Assembly: GCA_949592205.1 (NCBI GenBank)
Contig: CATIUR010000005.1
Coordinates: 105,893,277-105,957,276 of the forward strand
Direction of reading: 5' to 3'
From: Helichrysum umbraculigerum
Taxonomy: Eukaryota; Streptophyta; Magnoliopsida; Asterales; Asteraceae
Length of the DNA: 64,000 nt
The notes under the pieces are model-generated. The model ran no database searches, was not told the origin of the DNA, and saw nothing but the letters and a program-made list of their open reading frames with translations. Each line of letters begins with the position of its first letter. Position 1 is the stretch's first letter. Position numbers and translations under genes: made by a program. Positions 22,585-29,995 of the stretch are shown here, in pieces.

Positions 22585-22873
22585 GCTACGTCGCAGAGAC
22601 GCTGGACTATCTGCGACGTAGCTCAAAACGTCGCATTGTGTGGCCAACGTCGCATTTAGCGACGTCGCGGCCTACGTCGCACAAAAAAATCCCAACGTCG
22701 CACTAGCGACGCAGCCTATTACGTCGCATTAACTTGCGGACGTCGCACATAGCGACGTAGACTTTTACGTCGCAAACCGAACCTACGTCGCATTGATTTG
22801 CGAAGGTCGCATCATGCGACGTACCTCCCTACGTCGCACCCTACGTCGCATGCTACGTCGCATGCTACGTCGC
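22585..22873 (+). repeat. E4 5' LTR palindrome array (ACGTCGC type)
   Basis: About 20 copies of TACGTCGCA or its complement TGCGACGTA in both orientations. The copy in the 3' LTR is 30864-31152. The frames read through it (for example 22793-22993) are artefacts of the repeat. Confidence 0.8.
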
Positions 22874-23253
22874 ACAAACCAGAACCTTGAAAAGTCAGAT
22901 TTTACTAAGTGTCGAACTTACACAACTTCAAATACTTATGTCATACGACTTAACAAACGTCATAGAACATACTTTCAATTACAATTACACTAAATTGCGT
23001 TATAAATGATAACGCTTTGAATCATTATTACAAACCGTCACCAACGGGCCATATTTGTTTTCAAACTACAAACGGATTACTAAACAAACACTTGGACATA
23101 ATGAGTTGTGTAAACAACTAGCCTAGATGGTCTTGCGAGACATCTACTTACTTAACTTTATATGTTTAGGCATTTGAAGGTTACGGGTTCGGAGAACCTA
23201 CGGTTGATATTATTTACTCGTTTATTGATATAAACGTACTTGCAAGGACTCAG

Positions 23254-23799
23254 GTGAGTCTTACGGCCCCACTTTTACTGTTTTATCTTATTGGGGGAGA
23301 TACATGCTACTACTTTTTCCTTGAACACAAGTACTAAACTGTTTACTATACCAAACGAAATTGCATGAGTTTACTTACAAACAGAAGTCTCTCCATCATA
23401 CATCGTTAGTTATGGACTTAAGCGCGAACAGTAGTTAATGGATCCATTAGGGAAATGACCCTCCCCACCCGGGGCAGTAGCGCTGCCACGTACCGATTTA
23501 CACGTATAAACGGGTGACAACTTATTCGTTACTGATGCTTGCTCACTTACGAGCATGTCACGGGAGCAAACATATTATTTACGGGTTAAGCTTCGATTAT
23601 GAGCCTCATGGCAACGGTATAAACTTACTTACTTACATTTGCGGGATTGCAAATACTGGTTTACGATTTCTGGATTGAAATTGCTGATTTTACGCCTACG
23701 GGCATTACTGATGAAAGCTCGTGTTCAAAACTGATATTATTTACAAATCTGTGAGATTCACCAACCTTTTGGTTGACACTTTTTAGCATGTTTTCTCAG
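23254..23799 (+). other. E4 putative LTR intron
   Basis: Donor ACTCAG|GTGAGTCTTA, acceptor TTTTCTCAG|GTACCC preceded by a T-rich tract; 546 bp. The 3' LTR has the same interval at 31533-32078. Confidence 0.55.
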
Positions 23800-24122
23800 G
23801 TACCCGGATGGAGTAGGATTACTCCAGGATTTTAGCTAGAGTCGCATGATTTCAACACAACTGCATTAACGGAGATTCTTAGCATTATCTTTTGTATATT
23901 ACGATTATGTAATAGAATCTCCCGCCATACGCGTGGACTCTAGGGGAAACTACTTTTTGTATACGAAAACATTAAGTTTTCAAACATTATATCTATGGAA
24001 TGTAACTAATTTACAAAACGTCTCATTTAGAGGTCGTTTGCTGTATATCTTGTGCTTTGTATATTGATTAGTAATACCCAAGTATGCTTCCGCAAATCAC
24101 TAAATTTGGGGGTGTTACAGAT

Positions 24123-24134
24123 TGGTATCAGAGC
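24123..24134 (+). other. E4 primer binding site
   Basis: TGGTATCAGAGC, three bases after the LTR; initiator-Met tRNA type. Confidence 0.92.
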
Positions 24135-24714
24135 CTAAGGTTATAGTGAACTAGGTTGCATTTAGTGGGCCTAGACTATGACCATTAGGCAGTATTTCCT
24201 TATTAGACATGATTGGTTCAGGAATTACATCATACGACTTTAATTTAACATAGCTTGATCAACTATGTACAATTAAGGGAAGATGATGTGAGGTCTGAAA
24301 TGGCTATGTCGAACAGGAATGCGTTAGTTGACTCTGACCACGAGGGAACCGAGACTCTTACTTGTTATGTGCTAGATATACACTAGGCTATTATGTGATA
24401 TACGAGTATGTACATACATAGGCCTCACTCACTGACTATACTACTAGGCTATTATATATTGAATATATATATGAATAGGCCTCGCACGTAAACACACTCG
24501 CTATAGAGATAGCCGACGTTTCTCTGGTGACACTTACGAATTTCTCTCGGCGGTTTGCACCGACCATGACAGACTTGATTTCCGTCACACCACCTTGTGG
24601 CATACTCTAATGATTTTATGAAAATCACATCTAACACCCGGAAGCAACGTACTTCCAAGGACTAAAATCCACTCTCTGTCATTTCTATAGAACTCAAAGC
24701 CACGAATTCCCAAA
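24135..24714 (+). other. E4 leader
   Basis: Non-coding leader. The first 270 bases are conserved with E1, E8 and E9 and contain the candidate dimerisation hairpin (24242-24274). The rest, up to the accessory ORF, has short AT-rich stretches and no supported gene. Confidence 0.75.
24242..24274 (+). promoter_or_regulatory. E4 candidate RNA dimerisation hairpin
   Basis: Stem ACATAG/CTATGT, 9-nt loop CTTGATCAA with palindrome TGATCA, outer AATT/AATT pairing. It differs from E1 and E8 only by a loop C-to-T outside the palindrome. Confidence 0.6.
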
Positions 24715-25191
24715 ATGGACGACTACATGTCTGATAGTGACCAGGTCCACGAGGAACAAATCCAGTACACGTATATCGATGAGGACATCGTACCAGAAGA
24801 AGAAATCATGCTGGAGGGAAACGAAAATCAGAATTTCGAAATGACTGGCATCGACATAGAAGAATATGAGAGAGTGCGAGATCAGGCTGTGGGACTAGAC
24901 GGCCGAAATTGGGCACTTAAGCGTAAGTGCATAGACTATGAACAAAGATTGAGAATTTCAAACCGATCTGTCCCTACACGAATCAAAGATAAGATCCGTT
25001 ACTGGAAGAAAGTGGCCACCAACCTAACCCGTAGGACCAAAACATGGATCAAACGTCTGGGCCGGAAATCAACGGAGGAGACTAGGTACCGCTCCACGAC
25101 TCAAAGATACAGGGACATGCTCGAGGCACGCTACCACCCACACGACCTGAACCTGGAGTCGGAAGACGAATCCGAAAGCCAGGAACCGTAA
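24715..25191 (+). CDS. E4 accessory ORF upstream of gag
   Basis: 158 codons starting at ATG 24715, between the leader and gag. Residues 1-50 are strongly acidic; residues 68-126 are basic and arginine/lysine-rich (ALKRKC, KIRYWKKVATNLTRRTKTWIKRLGRK), and the tail is acidic again. No known domain is recognised. The related E8 has a different coiled-coil ORF in this place, and DNA matching the end of that E8 ORF survives here after the stop codon (25200-25264), so this gene seems to have replaced it. Being open in a young intact element argues it is expressed, perhaps as a nucleic-acid-binding helper. Function unknown. Confidence 0.6.
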   Translation: MDDYMSDSDQVHEEQIQYTYIDEDIVPEEEIMLEGNENQNFEMTGIDIEEYERVRDQAVGLDGRNWALKRKCIDYEQRLRISNRSVPTRIKDKIRYWKKVATNLTRRTKTWIKRLGRKSTEETRYRSTTQRYRDMLEARYHPHDLNLESEDESESQEP

Positions 25192-25552
25192 CTAAGAATG
25201 AACCAACCGACTAGCAGAAACTGTGGACCGCCTTGGCACACTATGGAACAAATTAATCTACATTAAGAATAGTGTAGTTTTTGTCTTGTAATCTACCTCG
25301 TAATCTAGGGACTATCTAGCACTACTTTATAAACTAGTCGGATGTAACCATTCCCGACACCTTTTGTAATATCTCTGTAGGATGTAACTTTTGAACTCAC
25401 TTTATCTATCAGATATCTTTTGTTATCTCAACTCACATTAATTGTCATTTTCCATGTTGATGTTATGTATACTGCTTTTATACATGTACATCTGTGACAA
25501 TTACAATTTCATACAAAATCTCATGTATCTTCATTTCTTTTATTGAAGAATC
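25192..25552 (+). other. E4 spacer between accessory ORF and gag
   Basis: Non-coding. Bases 25200-25264 match the last codons of the E8 accessory ORF. Bases 25265-25552 match the E8 spacer 47361-47636 closely. It may serve for internal initiation or reinitiation at gag; no evidence beyond position. Confidence 0.6.
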
Positions 25553-28500
25553 ATGCCGCCAAAGACACGACCATACACCGATGCCCAGATTACCTCCCTT
25601 ATAACCCAGGCTGTTACTGAAGCCTTGGCTCGGAATACTCCACCAAACTCCTCGAGAAACAGCGATGCCGCTGAAACCACTACTGCTAAACCCTGTTCAT
25701 ACAAAGACTTTCAGAACTGCAAACCTCTAAACTTTGCAGGTACTGAGGGAGCTATCGGTCTAGTACGCTGGATCGAGAAAGTTGAGTCTGTATTTCTTAT
25801 CTGCAACTGTGCGGAGGGAGATAAGGTTAAGTTCTCCGTTAGTACTTTTACTGACACCGCACTCACCTGGTGGAACACTTATGCCCAGACTGTGAGTGTT
25901 GCTACTGCTTACCAACTCCCGTGGGAGGAGTTGAAGAAGATGTTGAGGGGCGAGTATTGCCCCAGGGATGAATTGAAACAACTAGAAGTGGAATTCTGGA
26001 ACCACAAGATGCAGGGTGATGACATCACCGGATACACCAACCGTTTCCACCAACTGGCACTTCTGTGCCCAACCATGGTCGATCCTGAGTACAAGAGGAT
26101 CGAGAAATTTGTTGATGGTCTTCCTGAAAGACTCCAAGACCTGGTAACTTCTTCCAAACCGGGTACTATTCAGAGCGCCATCCGTATGGCCCATGAACTA
26201 ACGGCAAATTCTGTCCGCCGTGGTACAACTTCAACCCCATCTGCAAACAACAAACGCAAGTGGGAAGGTAACCCCAACTCATCCAACCAAACCTCCAACA
26301 AAAAGCCTGAGTACATTAAGGCTTATTCATCTGGAACTTCGGAGAAGAAAGGGTACAGCGGGAGCAGACCCTACTGTCCCAAATGCAACCGCCACCATGA
26401 CGGTTCTTGCCCTTGCTCCAACTGCAAGCGGTTCGGGCATCTAGCCAAGGATTGTCGAACCAACATTCCCACCCACAACACTAATGCACCAAAGGCCTGC
26501 TTTGGGTGCGGAAATACAGGGCATTTCAAGAAAGATTGCCCAAAGCTGAAAAACAACAACAACCCTGCTCGCGGCAGATCATTCGTTATCAAGGCTGGGG
26601 AAGCCAGACAAGACCCGAACGTCGTGACGGGTACGTTCCTTCTCAACGACCTTACTGCTTCTGTGTTATTTGATACCGGTGCCGATAGAAGCTTCATTTC
26701 TGAGAAATTTAGCCCTTTACTTGATATAACTCCCACTACCTTAGATACTAAATACATTGTTGAATTAGCTAATGGCAAACTGATTGAGACTGATAGTATC
26801 ATACACAACTGTACACTTAACCTCACGAACGAAACGTTTCCCATTGATTTAATCCCTGTCGAGATCGGCAGCTTCGATATTATTGTCGGTATGGATTGGT
26901 TATCCAAGCACCGAGCTGAAATCATCTGTCATGACAAACTCGTTCGCATACCTCTTGTCTCCGGTGGAACCTTAGTCCTACAAGGGGAGACCGGCAGACG
27001 GAATCTGAACATTGTCTCCTGTCTGAAAACTAGAAAGTATCTACGAAAAGGGTATCAAGCCATCCTCGCACATGTAACGGAGAAGAAGTCGGAGGAGAAG
27101 CGACTTGAGGATGTTCCGATCGTGCGGGATTTCCCGGAAGTCTTTCCTGAAGACTTGCCCGGACTTCCGCCACCTAGACAAGTTGAATTCCAAATCGAAC
27201 TGGTGCCTGGAGCTGCACCCGTGGCACGAGCCCCTTACCGTTTAGCACCATCCGAAATGCAGGAGTTGTCTAACCAACTACAGGAACTCCTGGACAGAGG
27301 ATTCATTCGACCAAGTTCCTCGCCTTGGGGAGCTCCGGTCTTATTCGTGAAAAAGAAAGATGGATCTTTCCGCATGTGTATTGACTACCGAGAGCTGAAT
27401 AAGCTAACCATAAAGAATCGGTACCCACTTCCTAGAATCGATGACCTATTTGACCAACTCCAGGGATCGAGTGTTTACTCAAAGATTGATCTACGGTCGG
27501 GTTATCATCAACTCCGAGTCCGTGACAATGATATCCCAAAGACAGCCTTCCGAACTCGTTATGGGCATTACGAGTTCCAAGTGATGCCATTCGGGTTGAC
27601 CAACGCACCGGCCGTATTCATGGACCTTATGAATCGGGTGTGCAAACCATATCTTGACAAATTCGTCATTGTGTTCATCGATGATATCCTGATTTACTCT
27701 CGCAACGAACAGGAACATGCTCAACATCTGAAAACCATTCTAGGACTTCTGAAACACGAAGAGTTATATGCCAAATTCTCAAAGTGTGAGTTCTGGATTC
27801 GAACCGTTCAATTCCTCGGGCACGTGATTGACAGCCAAGGAATTCATGTTGATCCCGCCAAGATTGAAGCAATCAAGGGCTGGGAGTCACCGACCACTCC
27901 AACCGAAGTGAGGCAATTCTTAGGTCTTGCTGGTTATTATCGCCGATTCATCGAAAACTTTTCAAGAATAGCTGTTCCCCTAACCACACTGACTCAGAAA
28001 GATAAGAAGTTCGATTGGACGGATAAACAAGAGTCAGCCTTCCAGCTATTGAAAAACAAACTTTGCAGTGCACCAATCTTGTCCTTACCCGAGGGCACCG
28101 ACGATTTCGTAGTTTACTGCGACGCCTCACACCAAGGACTTGGTTGTGTGTTGATGCAACGGGAGAAAGTCATTGCCTATGCCTCACGACAACTGAAAAT
28201 TCAAGAGAAAAACTATACGACCCACGACCTCGAGTTAGGTGCTGTGGTCTTCGCATTGAAAATCTGGAGACATTATCTCTACGGTACGAAAAGCACTATC
28301 TTTACCGATCACAAAAGTCTCCAACACATATTCGATCAGAAAGATCTAAACATGAGGCAACGTCGCTGGGTTGAGTTACTTAGTGACTACGACTGCGAGA
28401 TCAAATACCATCCGGGCAAGGCGAACGTAGTTGCCGATGCCTTAAGCCGAAAAGAACGAGTGAAACCCCTTCGAGTTCGAGCACTTTCTATGACAATTCA

Positions 28501-29962
28501 TAACGAGCTTCCTGCTCAAATCCTTACCGCTCAACTTGAAGCACTCAACGATGAAAACTTGAAAAATGAAGCCTTGCGAGGCTTGGATAAACAATTCGAA
28601 ATCAAACCCGATGGAACTCGATACTTCTCTAACCGGGTGTGGTTACCCAAATTCGGAAACTTGCGAGATTTGGTGATGGCTGAAGCTCACAAATCTCGAT
28701 ACTCAATACATCCTGGATCTGACAAGATGTATCATGACGTCAAAGGGTTGTATTGGTGGCCTAACATGAAAGCTGACATCGCCTTGTACGTCAGTAAATG
28801 CCTAACCTGTTCCAAAGTAAAGACCGAACACCAAAGACCCTCTGGGTTGCTTCAACAACCTGAAATTCCTCAATGGAAATGGGAACAGATTTCCATGGAC
28901 TTCATTACCAAACTACCGAAAACTTCGAGTGGTTGCGATACCATTTGGGTGATCGTGGACCGTCTCACGAAATCTGCTCATTTTCTGGCCATCAAGGAAA
29001 CCGACAAGATGGAGCGTCTGACTCGCATCTATGTCAAAGAAATCATCTCACGACACGGTGTACCTATCTCGATCATCTCGGATAGGGACAGCCGTTTTAC
29101 TTCTAACTTTTGGCAATCGCTACAGAAATCTCTTGGTACTCGTCTGGATATGAGTACTGCTTATCACCCGCAAACCGATGGCCAAAGCGAGCGAACTATT
29201 CAAACACTGGAGGATATGCTACGAGCCTGCGTAGTCGACTTCGGTACTTCTTGGGAAAATCATTTACCGTTGTGCGAGTTCTCGTACAACAACAGTTATC
29301 ATACCAGCATAAAGGCTGCACCCTTCGAGGCACTTTACGGACGTAAGTGCCGATCACCTGTCTGTTGGACTGAGTTAGGAGAATCCCAACTCACGGGTCC
29401 AGAAATCATTCAAGAAACTACTGAGAAAATCGTTGGTATTCAAAACCGGCTGAAAGCCGCACGTGATCGTCAGAAAAGCTATGCTGACGTGAGACGCAAA
29501 CACCTTGAGTTCCAGGTAGGAGACAAGGTACTTCTCAAAGTGGCACCGTGGAAAGGTGTTATTCGATTCGGGAAACGAGGCAAACTAAATCCTAGATATA
29601 TCGGACCATTCGAAATCCTTGAAAGGATTGGTCCAGTGGCATATCGCCTGCAACTTCCTGCTGAACTTAGCAGCGTACACAACACATTCCACATTTCTAA
29701 CTTGAAGAAATGTCTGTCTGACGAGACGCTGATTATACCGCTCGACGAAATTCAAATCGATGATAAACTTCATTTCGTCGAGAAACCTTTGGAAATCATG
29801 GACCGAGAGGTCAAGCAATTGAAACAGAGTCGTATTCCCATAGTAAAAGTCAGGTGGAATTCTAGGCGCGGCCCTGAGTTCACCTGGGAACGGGAAGACC
29901 AAATGCGACAGAAATACCCACATCTCTTCCCAGACAACGCACCGTCCGTGCACTCAAGCTAA
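25553..29962 (+). CDS. E4 Gag-Pol polyprotein with chromodomain
   Basis: An uninterrupted 1469-residue polyprotein. Gag: capsid about 60-230 (WWNTYAQ, YCPRDELKQLE), zinc region about 275-340 (YCPKCNRHHDGSC, CSNCKRFGHLAKDC, CFGCGNTGHFKKDC). Protease: LFDTGADRSF at about 372-381. RT: about 545-770, with YRELNKLTIKNRYPLPRIDDL and catalytic FIDDI near 709. RNase H: YCDASHQGLG near 855 and TDHKSLQHIF. Integrase: HHCC about 1045-1093, DDE with aspartates in SMDFITKL and SDRDSRF and glutamate in SERTIQTLED, then the GPF/Y module (NPRYIGPFEILERIGPVAYRL) about 1343-1366. Chromodomain: KVRWNSRRGPEFTWERED about 1430-1447. All key residues are present, so it could be active. The chromodomain is expected to bind methylated histone H3 tails. 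Tekay is the likely clade. Confidence 0.95.
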   Translation: MPPKTRPYTDAQITSLITQAVTEALARNTPPNSSRNSDAAETTTAKPCSYKDFQNCKPLNFAGTEGAIGLVRWIEKVESVFLICNCAEGDKVKFSVSTFTDTALTWWNTYAQTVSVATAYQLPWEELKKMLRGEYCPRDELKQLEVEFWNHKMQGDDITGYTNRFHQLALLCPTMVDPEYKRIEKFVDGLPERLQDLVTSSKPGTIQSAIRMAHELTANSVRRGTTSTPSANNKRKWEGNPNSSNQTSNKKPEYIKAYSSGTSEKKGYSGSRPYCPKCNRHHDGSCPCSNCKRFGHLAKDCRTNIPTHNTNAPKACFGCGNTGHFKKDCPKLKNNNNPARGRSFVIKAGEARQDPNVVTGTFLLNDLTASVLFDTGADRSFISEKFSPLLDITPTTLDTKYIVELANGKLIETDSIIHNCTLNLTNETFPIDLIPVEIGSFDIIVGMDWLSKHRAEIICHDKLVRIPLVSGGTLVLQGETGRRNLNIVSCLKTRKYLRKGYQAILAHVTEKKSEEKRLEDVPIVRDFPEVFPEDLPGLPPPRQVEFQIELVPGAAPVARAPYRLAPSEMQELSNQLQELLDRGFIRPSSSPWGAPVLFVKKKDGSFRMCIDYRELNKLTIKNRYPLPRIDDLFDQLQGSSVYSKIDLRSGYHQLRVRDNDIPKTAFRTRYGHYEFQVMPFGLTNAPAVFMDLMNRVCKPYLDKFVIVFIDDILIYSRNEQEHAQHLKTILGLLKHEELYAKFSKCEFWIRTVQFLGHVIDSQGIHVDPAKIEAIKGWESPTTPTEVRQFLGLAGYYRRFIENFSRIAVPLTTLTQKDKKFDWTDKQESAFQLLKNKLCSAPILSLPEGTDDFVVYCDASHQGLGCVLMQREKVIAYASRQLKIQEKNYTTHDLELGAVVFALKIWRHYLYGTKSTIFTDHKSLQHIFDQKDLNMRQRRWVELLSDYDCEIKYHPGKANVVADALSRKERVKPLRVRALSMTIHNELPAQILTAQLEALNDENLKNEALRGLDKQFEIKPDGTRYFSNRVWLPKFGNLRDLVMAEAHKSRYSIHPGSDKMYHDVKGLYWWPNMKADIALYVSKCLTCSKVKTEHQRPSGLLQQPEIPQWKWEQISMDFITKLPKTSSGCDTIWVIVDRLTKSAHFLAIKETDKMERLTRIYVKEIISRHGVPISIISDRDSRFTSNFWQSLQKSLGTRLDMSTAYHPQTDGQSERTIQTLEDMLRACVVDFGTSWENHLPLCEFSYNNSYHTSIKAAPFEALYGRKCRSPVCWTELGESQLTGPEIIQETTEKIVGIQNRLKAARDRQKSYADVRRKHLEFQVGDKVLLKVAPWKGVIRFGKRGKLNPRYIGPFEILERIGPVAYRLQLPAELSSVHNTFHISNLKKCLSDETLIIPLDEIQIDDKLHFVEKPLEIMDREVKQLKQSRIPIVKVRWNSRRGPEFTWEREDQMRQKYPHLFPDNAPSVHSS

Positions 29963-29995
29963 TTTCGGGACGAAATTTCTTTAACAAGGGGAGAA
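29961..29995 (+). promoter_or_regulatory. E4 palindrome and polypurine tract
   Basis: AATTTCG-GGA-CGAAATT at 29961-29977 begins within the polyprotein stop codon; AACAAGGGGAGAA at 29983-29995 abuts the 3' LTR and is the PPT. Confidence 0.88.

Larger units (their letters stand above)
21715..24119 (+). repeat. E4 5' LTR
   Basis: 2405 bp, TGTAATACC...GGTGTTACA (the right copy keeps the canonical TGTAACACC). In order: a TA-rich region with a TATATAAGG candidate TATA near 21818, a CT tract at 22256-22282, the palindrome array 22585-22873, and the putative intron 23254-23799. The middle (about 22140-22880) resembles E9, while both ends resemble E8. Confidence 0.93.

Noticed and set aside
22585..22873. 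CRISPR-like repeat array
   Set aside because: Repeats are short, in both orientations, with no uniform spacers, and lie inside plant LTRs.
22368..22993. Open frames across the LTR arrays (also 5594-5907, 30647-31272, 44812-45390, 62353-62943)
   Set aside because: They come from repeat composition, lie in LTRs, and have no domain or conserved start.
26371..26925. Antisense frame of 184 codons over gag-pro (similar at 48479-49009, and other antisense frames over pol)
   Set aside because: Complement of conserved coding sequence; no domain and no independent support.
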